Source of the DNA: Heminiphilus faecis
GTDB lineage: Bacteria > Bacteroidota > Bacteroidia > Bacteroidales > Muribaculaceae
Reading direction: 5' to 3'
Assembly (NCBI RefSeq): GCF_008728965.1
Contig: NZ_VSMC01000006.1
Span: 1-64,000 of the forward strand
DNA: 64,000 bases
A program made the translations under genes and the position numbers. Below, piece by piece: positions 8,521 to 16,147 of the stretch. How positions within the stretch are numbered: the first letter of the stretch is position 1; the number at the start of each line of letters is the position of its first letter. The notes beneath the pieces were generated by a model. The model was not told the origin of the DNA. It ran no database searches and saw only the letters and a program-made list of their open reading frames with translations.

Positions 8521-8882
8521 GGCCTACAGGTCAGCGGCAAAACCTGTTAAGAACGTAAGGGCACAAGAATAGTCGCAGTTTGACAATCGGTTTTGGCATT
8601 GGCCCATTCGGTCTACGAGCTTGTAAAGGCTCACGCCATTTGTAAGCCGGACAGGGAAGTCGGCATAAAAACCTGTTCGAGCCTGAAAGGACTCGTGCTT
8701 ACTTCGGCTGCATGATGTGAGCATGAGTCTTTGCCGACTCAAAAATAGCGTTGTACTACTTACCGGAGACTGCGTCATCCTGCGGATGCCTTGTACACGG
8801 CTAACGTTTGGCGTGAGCCTTTGCAGGCTCGCGATATAACGGTGTAGTTGGGGGAGCGTCACCTGATAAGCCTCGAACTATA
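8521..8882. repeat. Hairpin-rich non-coding element, REP-like or RNA
   Basis: About 360 bp of higher G+C DNA between pfp and the symporter gene contain at least four small related hairpins: GAGC/GCTC at 8617-8632, CGAG/CTCG at 8678-8695, GAGTC/GACTC at 8725-8740 and GAGCC/GGCTC at 8815-8830. Two more are ACAGGT/ACCTGT at 8526-8548 and GCCG/CGGC near 8646-8664. The loops share a TTTGCA/TTGTAAAG flavour. A 112-codon frame on the minus strand spans the region but has no recognised domain and its residues follow the hairpins, so I do not call it a gene. It may be a clustered extragenic palindromic element or a structured RNA. Confidence 0.45.
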
Positions 8883-10094
8883 TCAGTCGTTGCCAATCAG
8901 ATTGTCGTCAACCCGTTTCTCGTCAGGAAGCTTTTTACCGAAAAACTTATCAACAATCAGCGCTATAAAGCCGTCGCCGGTGACGTTGCAGGCTGTGCCG
9001 AAGCTGTCCATAGCTATGTAAAGAGCTATCATAAGAGCCTGATCCTGTTCGGAAAAGCCGAGCATCGAGGCAAGTAGTCCGAGCGACGCCATGATAGCTC
9101 CGCCCGGTATGCCCGGAGCGGCGATTATAGTGACGGCAAGCATGGCTATAAAGCCAGCAAACATAGGCAGGCTGAACGGGAGTCCGTGCATGATCATAAG
9201 CGCAAGAGCACACATGACTATCTTCAGCGTACTGCCCGACATATGGATTGTGGCGCACAGCGGCACCACGAAGCCGGCTATCTCTTCGCTTACGCCCATC
9301 TTTATCGCCTGACGCAGAGTGACAGGTATAGTAGCGGCCGACGACTGGGTGCCCAGCGCGGTAAAATAGGCCGGGAGCATGGTATAAAGCAGCTTGAACG
9401 GATTGCGCCGCACAAACAATGCAGCCACGCAGTACTGCAGTATCAGTATTACTGCCGCCATAAAAAAGATTATTCCGATAATCTTGATGAAAGCCATAAG
9501 CACACTGCCTACCTGTCCCGAAACGGTCATATTGAGAAATATACAGAATATATACACCGGCAGCAGCGGTATTATGACCGTACGTATGGTGGCGCTGACA
9601 ATATCACGGAACTCTTCGGCCCCACGGCGCAGCACAGTGCCTTTGCTACAGGCTATACCCAGTCCGGTCATAAAAGCGAAAACAAGTGCGGTCATAACCC
9701 CGAACATGGCGGGTATCTCTACTCTAAAATATGGTGTCACTCCTACCGCCTCAGCCACAGGCCCCTCAAGAGTACGCGGCGTGATAAGCGACGGAAAAGT
9801 CAGTTCGCCGACAAAATATGCCAGCAATCCTGACGATACGGTTGCAGTATAAGCTATCGCAGCAGTCAGCAGCAGCACTTTACCTGCCCGATGGCCAATG
9901 TCGGCAATAGCGGGCGTAACAAAGCCCACAATAATAAACGGCACAAGAAACCCCAAGAAGCTGCCAAACAGGCAGCTAAATGTTTCAAACAGCCTCGCTC
10001 CCCACACAGGCATAACATATCCGACACCTATGCCGAGCGCTATACTTATAAGTATACACGGAAGCAGCCCTATGCCAAGTCTTTTTTTATCCAT
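8883..10094 (-). CDS. Dicarboxylate/amino acid:cation symporter (DAACS family)
   Basis: Inner-membrane sodium- or proton-coupled transporter of the SDF/GltP-SstT family, about 403 residues from the ATG at 10094 (MDKKRLGIGL). A longer reading from 10139 would need a GTG start. Eight or more hydrophobic segments are present. The family's substrate-binding features are visible: serine-rich hairpin ALGTQSSAATIPVTL, then a CATIHMSGS-type motif and a C-terminal MDSFGTACNVTGDG segment holding the conserved Asp/Asn residues. The substrate (glutamate, aspartate, serine/threonine or C4 dicarboxylate) cannot be fixed from sequence alone. It is a single gene with no partner. Confidence 0.85.
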   Translation of the reverse strand: MDKKRLGIGLLPCILISIALGIGVGYVMPVWGARLFETFSCLFGSFLGFLVPFIIVGFVTPAIADIGHRAGKVLLLTAAIAYTATVSSGLLAYFVGELTFPSLITPRTLEGPVAEAVGVTPYFRVEIPAMFGVMTALVFAFMTGLGIACSKGTVLRRGAEEFRDIVSATIRTVIIPLLPVYIFCIFLNMTVSGQVGSVLMAFIKIIGIIFFMAAVILILQYCVAALFVRRNPFKLLYTMLPAYFTALGTQSSAATIPVTLRQAIKMGVSEEIAGFVVPLCATIHMSGSTLKIVMCALALMIMHGLPFSLPMFAGFIAMLAVTIIAAPGIPGGAIMASLGLLASMLGFSEQDQALMIALYIAMDSFGTACNVTGDGFIALIVDKFFGKKLPDEKRVDDNLIGND

Positions 10095-10220
10095 AGTATT
10101 GTTTAGTAAGTGCCGCAGCACGTCATCGATTGTAAACACAAATTTAAATTAAAATCGCGAGATATACACCACGGCAGTATAAAATATACGGATTTTTATC
10201 TGAATTTGGCTTAATCTTGA

Positions 10221-10356
10221 ATACTTTCGCTCGGCAAAAGACAAATAAATTTAGTTTTGCCCTCGACTTATTCGTATCTTTGACTGCGTCTTAGATACTT
10301 TCGCTCGGCAAAAGACAAATAAATTTGGTTTTGCGCTCGACTTATTCGTATCTTTG
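10221..10356 (+). repeat. Tandem 62-bp promoter-bearing repeat
   Basis: A 62-bp unit occurs at 10221-10282 and again at 10295-10356 (period 74 bp) with two mismatches. Each copy ends in TATCTTTG, an exact -7 element (10275-10282 and 10349-10356). In copy 2 a -33 TTTG at 10324-10327 sits 21 bp upstream; in copy 1 the same position reads TTTA. Copy 2 is therefore the likely working promoter for nrnA, with a 5' leader of about 16 nt. GCAAAA...TTTTGC forms a short inverted repeat within each unit. I believe this repeat is dispersed in other Bacteroidales genomes, but no third copy is seen here. Confidence 0.75.
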
Positions 10357-10377
10357 CATCTTGATATATAAAACTAT

Positions 10378-11415
10378 ATGCTAAGACCTATCATAGCCGA
10401 GTCTGATATAAAGGCTGTGCGCGACCTGCTTGAGGAAAGCGAGCGCATAGTCATAACCTGCCACATGGCTCCCGACGGCGATGCCGTAGGGTCATCGCTC
10501 GGTCTGTCACATACACTCGCCAACATAGGCAAAGAGGCACGTATCGTAACTCCCGACCGCATACCGGAGACACTCCGTTTTCTGCCGGGTGCCAAAGACA
10601 TAGTGCCCTATTCGAAGTACACCGATTTCGCCACAAAGCTGCTTGAAGACGCCGACCTCATATTCTGTCTCGACTTCAACGCACTCTACCGTGTCGACCG
10701 TATGTCCGACGCACTGTCATGTGCATCGGCCAAGAAGATACTTGTCGATCATCACGAAAGCCCGCAGGACTTCACCGACGTCGTCATATCACATCCCGAC
10801 CAGTCGTCGACTTCAGCACTGATATTCAGGCTATTGTGCCGTCTTGAACTGTTCAACATGATTGACCGCAAAGCAGCCGCCTGCATCTACACCGGCATGA
10901 TGACCGACACTGGCAACTTCTCGTACAACTCCAACGATCCCGACCTGTATACAATCATCGCCGAACTTGTACGCAAAGGCATTAACAAAGATGACATATA
11001 CAAGCGCGTCATGAACACCAAGAAAGCCAATGTACTGAAACTTAACGGTTATGCGGTGTCGCGAATGGAAATCTTTGAAGAGCACAAGGCCGCGCTGCTC
11101 GTGCTCTCGGCCGATGATTTGAAAAACTTCAATTATGAGCGAGGCGACACCGAGGGTCTCGTCAACGAACCTCTCGCTATCGAGGATGTCATATATTCCG
11201 TATTCCTGCGAGAGGACGACCGCCACATAAAAGTGTCGACCCGCAGCAAAGGCGACTTCCCCGTCAACCGGATATGCGAACGCTACTTCAACGGAGGCGG
11301 TCATGTTAACGCAGCAGGCGGAGAACTCCCCTGCTCTCTTGATGAAGCGATAGATATATTCAAGTCCACGCTGACCTTTATGGATGAATATTTAAAAGAG
11401 AAAAACCAAAGATAA
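10378..11415 (+). CDS. nrnA: DHH-family bifunctional oligoribonuclease / pAp phosphatase
   Basis: Cytosolic DHH/DHHA1 phosphoesterase of 345 residues, the normal NrnA length. It degrades short RNA oligonucleotides to mononucleotides and can dephosphorylate pAp. DHH domain: ITCHMAPDGDAVGSS, the DFNAL motif, VDHHESP and TGMMTDTGNFSYNS, which supply the metal ligands. DHHA1 domain: GGGHVNAAGGEL at the C-terminus. The start ATG follows the copy 2 promoter by about 22 bp. It is the first gene of an apparent three-gene operon with a DUF4827-like lipoprotein (30 bp gap) and a phosphohexomutase. Confidence 0.92.
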   Translation: MLRPIIAESDIKAVRDLLEESERIVITCHMAPDGDAVGSSLGLSHTLANIGKEARIVTPDRIPETLRFLPGAKDIVPYSKYTDFATKLLEDADLIFCLDFNALYRVDRMSDALSCASAKKILVDHHESPQDFTDVVISHPDQSSTSALIFRLLCRLELFNMIDRKAAACIYTGMMTDTGNFSYNSNDPDLYTIIAELVRKGINKDDIYKRVMNTKKANVLKLNGYAVSRMEIFEEHKAALLVLSADDLKNFNYERGDTEGLVNEPLAIEDVIYSVFLREDDRHIKVSTRSKGDFPVNRICERYFNGGGHVNAAGGELPCSLDEAIDIFKSTLTFMDEYLKEKNQR

Positions 11416-11445
11416 AACTTAACGAATTTATTTCCAGAATAAAAG

Positions 11446-12129
11446 ATGAAATCATTACGCAACCTATTCATTTCACTTTGCACGATTACCGCTGTATCGA
11501 TTCTCGCTACAGGCTGCAACGATTCCAAAAGCTATGCAGACCTGCTAAATGAAGAGACCAAATCTATAAACAACTATCTCGCCGACCAGAAAGTCATCAA
11601 CGAAGTACCGGCCGACTCCGTATTCATAACACGTCAGGAGATTGCCGAGAAGATGCTTCAACAGCAATCGGTAAGTCCTAATTCACCTGACTATGATACA
11701 AAACTCGGCGATGCTCTTCAATATCTTAAAGAGCATCCGGGCGAAGATGCTCCATACTACCGCATGGACGGCGACGGCAACGTGTACATGAGAGTTATCA
11801 ACAACGGCAACATGGACAAACGCCCAAAGGTCAATGATCTCGTGTTTCTGCGCTTTACACGCTTCAATCTAAGTTACTATAAAGACAAGACTCTACCGTC
11901 GGGCGACGGCAACGCCGAAGATGTGTCAATAAGCGAGTCCATACGCTATCAGAACTTCTCGTCAACCAACACATCGGCATGGGGCGAAGGCATACAGGTG
12001 CCGCTCGGATACTTGGGCTACAACTGTGAGGTACAGATTGTAATAAGGTCACAGGTAGGACGCTCCGACGAAATAGCCGTGGTAATCCCGTACATGTACA
12101 CCATACGCTACTACAAGAGCCAGATTTAA
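11446..12129 (+). CDS. DUF4827-like lipoprotein
   Basis: Predicted lipoprotein of 227 residues. The signal sequence ends in a lipobox, ILATGC, followed by NDSKSYADLLNEETKSI. Its middle and end (RMDGDGNVYMRV, then VPLGYLGYNCEVQIVIRS) recall the DUF4827 or FKBP-like lipoproteins that Bacteroidales encode between a DHH phosphoesterase and a phosphomutase gene. A peptidyl-prolyl isomerase function is suggested only by that weak resemblance. It lies 30 bp after nrnA and 30 bp before the mutase gene, so it is probably co-transcribed. Location would be the periplasmic face of a membrane. The exact role is unknown. Confidence 0.7.
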   Translation: MKSLRNLFISLCTITAVSILATGCNDSKSYADLLNEETKSINNYLADQKVINEVPADSVFITRQEIAEKMLQQQSVSPNSPDYDTKLGDALQYLKEHPGEDAPYYRMDGDGNVYMRVINNGNMDKRPKVNDLVFLRFTRFNLSYYKDKTLPSGDGNAEDVSISESIRYQNFSSTNTSAWGEGIQVPLGYLGYNCEVQIVIRSQVGRSDEIAVVIPYMYTIRYYKSQI

Positions 12130-12159
12130 CGATTACAGAACCAATATAATAGCATTATC

Positions 12160-13542
12160 ATGTCACTCATAAAATCCATATCAGGTATACGCGGCACCAT
12201 AGGAGGTGCTGCCGGAGAAGGTCTTAGCCCGGTGGACGTAGTGAAGTTCACTGCCGCATATGCCCACTTTATAGGCAAGAACACCGACACAGAATCGCGC
12301 ACGATAGTAGTAGGCCGTGATGCCCGCATATCGGGCCCGATGGTCAGCAAACTTGTGGAAGCCACGCTTACCGGCATGGGATTCGACGTGATAAACATAG
12401 GATTGGCCACAACTCCCACCACAGAGATAGCCGTAGTTATGGAAAAGGCATGCGGAGGCATCATCATAACCGCATCGCACAATCCCAAACAGTGGAACGC
12501 TCTGAAACTGCTGAACAGCGACGGTGAATTTCTTAACGACGCACAAGGCAAGGAGGTGCTTCGCATAGCCGAAAACGATGAATACACCTTTGCCGACGTA
12601 GACTCGCTTGGCCACGTGTATATAAACGACACATACAACCGCAAGCATATCGACTCCGTGCTTGCCCTTGACCTTGTCGATACCGAAGCCATAGCCAAAG
12701 CCGACTTCACGGTGGCTGTCGACGCGGTAAACTCCGTAGGCGGCATCATAATACCCCAGTTGCTCAAGGCCCTCGGTGTAAAAAATATAATTGAGCTCAA
12801 CTGTGAGGCTACAGGAAAATTCGCCCATACTCCGGAGCCTATCCCGGAAAATCTCACTCAGATTTCCGATCTGATGCGCGACGGAAAGGCTGACGTAGGA
12901 TTCGTCGTGGACCCCGACGTAGACCGCTTGGCTATAGTCATGGAAAACGGAGATATGTTTGTCGAGGAATACACGCTTGTAGCCGTAGCCGACTATGTGC
13001 TCAGCCATACCCCCGGATCCACAGTGTCAAACCTGAGTTCCTCACGCGCGCTACGCGACGTGACCGCATCGCACGGATGCACCTACACGGCCGCCGCCGT
13101 AGGTGAAGTCAACGTAGTCACCAAAATGAAAGAGACCGGAGCCGTGATAGGCGGCGAAGGCAATGGAGGTGTCATATATCCGGCATCGCATTACGGACGC
13201 GACGCTCTTGTAGGTGTAGCGCTGTTCCTTACTCTGCTTGCCAAAAGCGGCAAGAAAGTGAGTGAACTGAAAGCCGGCTATCCGGCCTATGCCATAGCCA
13301 AAAACAAGATTGAGCTTACCCCCGACATAGATGTGGACGCCATACTCGAAGCCGTCAAAAAGCGCTATTCGTCAGAGAATATCACCGACATCGACGGCGT
13401 GAAGATAGACTTTCCCGACTGTTGGGTACACCTGCGCAAATCCAATACGGAGCCTATAATACGCATATACTCCGAAGCCTCCACGATAGAGCGGGCCAAC
13501 TCCCTCGCTGAAGACATAAAAAAGGTCATAGCCTCGTTGTAG
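12160..13542 (+). CDS. glmM: Phosphohexomutase (phosphoglucosamine / phosphomannomutase family)
   Basis: Alpha-D-phosphohexomutase of 460 residues. Four signatures are visible: the phosphoserine loop TASHNPKQWNALK, the magnesium loop DPDVDRLAIV, the sugar-binding GEGNGGVIYP and the C-terminal phosphate site RKSNTEPIIRIY. The start, MSLIKSISGIRGTIGG, is typical of GlmM-type enzymes. In Bacteroidales the equivalent gene is commonly annotated phosphoglucosamine mutase, but phosphomannomutase/phosphoglucomutase activity is possible and the specificity is not decided by the sequence. It is the last gene of the nrnA operon. Confidence 0.85.
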   Translation: MSLIKSISGIRGTIGGAAGEGLSPVDVVKFTAAYAHFIGKNTDTESRTIVVGRDARISGPMVSKLVEATLTGMGFDVINIGLATTPTTEIAVVMEKACGGIIITASHNPKQWNALKLLNSDGEFLNDAQGKEVLRIAENDEYTFADVDSLGHVYINDTYNRKHIDSVLALDLVDTEAIAKADFTVAVDAVNSVGGIIIPQLLKALGVKNIIELNCEATGKFAHTPEPIPENLTQISDLMRDGKADVGFVVDPDVDRLAIVMENGDMFVEEYTLVAVADYVLSHTPGSTVSNLSSSRALRDVTASHGCTYTAAAVGEVNVVTKMKETGAVIGGEGNGGVIYPASHYGRDALVGVALFLTLLAKSGKKVSELKAGYPAYAIAKNKIELTPDIDVDAILEAVKKRYSSENITDIDGVKIDFPDCWVHLRKSNTEPIIRIYSEASTIERANSLAEDIKKVIASL

Positions 13543-13658
13543 TAAGCATTTTTTAACAGCCCGACAAAGGGATGTTAATATTCGGTTACACGGGGAACAT
13601 TTTGCACTGCCGACAGGTTATTAAGGTGATTTTATCAACTTAATAATACGTTTTAATT

Positions 13659-13883
13659 ATGAAATGCAGTACCCAAACCTTTTTCGTAGGGCTTGTATTA
13701 GGAGCCCTCACCGGAATGTATGCCGAGAGATATTCACGCACCACTATGCGCGGACGTAAGATAAGAAGAGACGTAGACCGCACGATACGCGACCTATATG
13801 GAAATGTAGAACAGCAGATAGGCCGACTTCGCGAGAAGGCCCATCATACGGTAGAAGAGGCAAAGGATCTTATCGAAAAGTAG
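13659..13883 (+). CDS. YtxH-like small membrane-anchored protein
   Basis: Small protein of 74 residues with an N-terminal hydrophobic/glycine-rich segment (FFVGLVLGALTGMYAE), then a basic linker and an amphipathic helix likely to coil (RDLYGNVEQQIGRLREKAHH). This is the general layout of YtxH-type stress-associated envelope proteins. It has its own upstream A+T-rich leader after the mutase gene and is followed by a strong terminator. The function is unknown. Confidence 0.65.
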   Translation: MKCSTQTFFVGLVLGALTGMYAERYSRTTMRGRKIRRDVDRTIRDLYGNVEQQIGRLREKAHHTVEEAKDLIEK

Positions 13884-13909
13884 GCAGCCAAGTCGCTTAA
13901 CAGACATAG

Positions 13910-13952
13910 AACCCGGTTGACAACCAACAGATTGTCAACCGGGTTTTCTTTT
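13910..13952 (+). terminator. Strong intrinsic terminator
   Basis: A perfect 14-bp stem (AACCCGGTTGACAA / TTGTCAACCGGGTT) with an 8-nt loop is followed by TTCTTTTC. It ends the small YtxH-like gene and separates it from the convergent radA operon. Confidence 0.9.
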
Positions 13953-14009
13953 CATGCGCTGAATGGCGCAGCCATCCGGAGCCTAACCGCAACTATGAGG
14001 TATAACCTT

Positions 14010-15377
14010 TTAGGCGAATAATGTTCTGAAAGCTTCCTCGACTTTGGCGACTTCGGCTATTTTGATCTTGAGGCGCGATGTGTCGAAGCCTTTTATGTTG
14101 TTACGCGGAATCAGTATGGTGGAGAACCCGAGTTTTTCGGCTTCAAGTATGCGCTGTTCCACTCGAGTCACGGGCCTTATCTCACCCGACAGCCCTACCT
14201 CGCCCGACATGCATACATCGCGTGGTACCGCCATGTCCACATTTGATGACAATATTGAACATATGACACTGAGGTCAAGAGCCGGATCATTGACTTTAAG
14301 CCCCCCTGCTATATTAAGAAATACATCTTTCTGAGCGAGCTTGAAGCCGACACGCTTCTCAAGCACGGCAAGCAGCATGTTCATGCGTTTGGCGTCAAAG
14401 CCCGTCACAGACCGCTGTGGAGTGCCGTAAGCCGCAGTAGACACAAGCGCCTGTGTCTCGATAAGGAAAGGACGTATACCTTCAAGCGTCACCCCGATAG
14501 ATACACCCGACAACTCCGCATCATCGCTCTGCGACAGAAGCAACTCTGACGGATTGGACACTTCGCGGAGTCCGCGTTGCACCATTTCATATATGCCCAG
14601 TTCGGAAGTAGAACCGAAACGGTTCTTTATCGACCGCAATATACGGTACATGTAGTGGCGGTCGCCATCAAACTGCAGCACCGCGTCTACAATATGTTCG
14701 AGAACCTTGGGGCCGGCTATGGAACCCTCCTTGTTTATATGTCCGATAAGTATAACAGGAGAACCTGAAGACTTCGCATAGCGCAACAATTGCGCGGCAC
14801 ACTCCCTTACCTGACTTACGCTGCCCGACGATGACTCGATAGCGTCGGAGGCGATAGTCTGAATCGAGTCTACCACAAGTATTTCAGGCTTTAGTTTATC
14901 GACATGCCTCATTATCGATTCAAGCGAAGTGTCGCACACTATAAAGCAGTTGTCGCTTAGACGCCCTATGCGGTCGGCTCTCATCTTCAGCTGGGCCGCG
15001 CTCTCTTCGCCCGACACATAAAGTATGCGTTTACCGCGTATCGACAGAATATTCTGCAGGACCAAAGTCGACTTGCCTATGCCCGGCTCGCCACCGATGA
15101 GCACTATAGAGCCGGCCACAAGCCCTCCGCCGAGCACCCTGTTGAGCTCCTCGCTTGGCATATGTATGCGTGTCTCCGTAGCAGTGACGATACCCGATAT
15201 GGGCATGGGCACATTATCATGTCCCAAGTCAAATGTCGAGGACTTGCTCTTGCCCGTTACGGCGCGCTCCTCGACCATAGTATTCCACTCTCCGCAGCCG
15301 GTACACCGTCCCACCCACTTTGACGATTCATTGCCGCAATTGCTGCAGAACCAAGTCGATTTCACTTGTTTTGCCAT
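14010..15377 (-). CDS. radA: DNA repair protein RadA
   Basis: RadA/Sms branch-migration and recombination-intermediate processing ATPase, 455 residues. In order: an N-terminal C4 zinc finger (FCSNCGN...RCTGCGEW), a RecA-like ATPase with Walker A GGEPGIGKST and Walker B ILVVDSIQT, the RadA signature KNRFG, and a C-terminal Lon-like domain (GLSGEIRPV). The ATG at 15377 is chosen because the longer in-frame reading starts at a TTG (15386). Its start is 6 bp before the stop codon region of the upstream methyltransferase, so translation is probably coupled. It is the last gene of a dsbD-trmH-radA operon. Confidence 0.95.
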   Translation of the reverse strand: MAKQVKSTWFCSNCGNESSKWVGRCTGCGEWNTMVEERAVTGKSKSSTFDLGHDNVPMPISGIVTATETRIHMPSEELNRVLGGGLVAGSIVLIGGEPGIGKSTLVLQNILSIRGKRILYVSGEESAAQLKMRADRIGRLSDNCFIVCDTSLESIMRHVDKLKPEILVVDSIQTIASDAIESSSGSVSQVRECAAQLLRYAKSSGSPVILIGHINKEGSIAGPKVLEHIVDAVLQFDGDRHYMYRILRSIKNRFGSTSELGIYEMVQRGLREVSNPSELLLSQSDDAELSGVSIGVTLEGIRPFLIETQALVSTAAYGTPQRSVTGFDAKRMNMLLAVLEKRVGFKLAQKDVFLNIAGGLKVNDPALDLSVICSILSSNVDMAVPRDVCMSGEVGLSGEIRPVTRVEQRILEAEKLGFSTILIPRNNIKGFDTSRLKIKIAEVAKVEEAFRTLFA

Positions 15378-15382
15378 ATTTT

Positions 15383-16147
15383 TCAAGATAATTGACGGCG
15401 ACGAAACTCCGCCACTGTTATGGCAGTAGCCATGCCGACATTTAGCGACTCACTCGTGGGCCGGGATACTGGAAACGACGGTATGTACAGCCGTCGGTCA
15501 ACATATCGGGCTACGGCATCGGATATGCCGCGGCCCTCATTGCCCATGACTATGATGCCGGAGTCGCCGAGCGGCGAACCGTATATGTCATCACCGTCAA
15601 GAAACGTACCGTAAACCGGCTGACCGCATTGCGCCAAGAACTCCGGAAGGTCGACGTAAACCGCCTTTACCCGCGATATAGCCCCCATAGTAGCCTGAAC
15701 CACTTTGGGGTTAAAGCAGTCGACAGTGTCATGCGAGCACAATATGGTGTCTATGCCGAACCAGTCGGCGACACGCATCACCGTACCGAGATTTCCCGGG
15801 TCCTGAACCCGGTCAAGAGCTATGACAAGGTGTCCGGCAATATCAGCCGGAGTTATGTCATAGACAGGACGCTCATAGACGGCTATGACCTGCGGAGGAG
15901 TCGACAGGTGGCTCATTCGCTCCAAATCGGCACGCTTGACAGCCGTGACATCGGCAGAGCCGTCGATTGCATGGCCGTGGGCCTCCAACCAAGCGGCGGT
16001 TGCAAATATCCACCGGCAGTCAAAGGCTCCGGCTGTGTCAAGCACACATTTGGTGCCTTCGGCTGCAAACAGCCCCTCGGCATCTCTCACCCGAGGGTCA
16101 TCGAGCGAAGCCACAAGTTTGCGTATCCGGTTGGTGAGCTCCTCCAT
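15383..16147 (-). CDS. SpoU/TrmH-family RNA 2'-O-methyltransferase
   Basis: SPOUT-class methyltransferase of 254 residues. An N-terminal substrate-binding domain is followed by the knotted catalytic domain with motif 1 (DRVQDPGNLGTVMRVADWFG), motif 2 (IVMGNEGRGIS) and motif 3 (SRPTSESLNVGMATAI). It should methylate a ribose 2'-OH in rRNA or tRNA; the target is not predictable. The start codon follows directly on the dsbD stop (no gap), and the end abuts radA. Confidence 0.9.
   Translation of the reverse strand: MEELTNRIRKLVASLDDPRVRDAEGLFAAEGTKCVLDTAGAFDCRWIFATAAWLEAHGHAIDGSADVTAVKRADLERMSHLSTPPQVIAVYERPVYDITPADIAGHLVIALDRVQDPGNLGTVMRVADWFGIDTILCSHDTVDCFNPKVVQATMGAISRVKAVYVDLPEFLAQCGQPVYGTFLDGDDIYGSPLGDSGIIVMGNEGRGISDAVARYVDRRLYIPSFPVSRPTSESLNVGMATAITVAEFRRRQLS

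Noticed and set aside
8524-8862. 112-codon minus-strand frame in the hairpin-rich block
   Set aside because: Its codons coincide with the hairpins, no signal or domain is seen, and structure at nucleotide level explains the region better.
10221-10356. Direct repeats as a possible CRISPR remnant
   Set aside because: Only two units of 62 bp with a 12-bp spacer, each holding promoter boxes, and no cas genes nearby.
12181-13008. 275-codon frame opposite the phosphohexomutase gene
   Set aside because: Shadow of a real gene; the composition is Tyr/His/Gly-rich without domain pattern.
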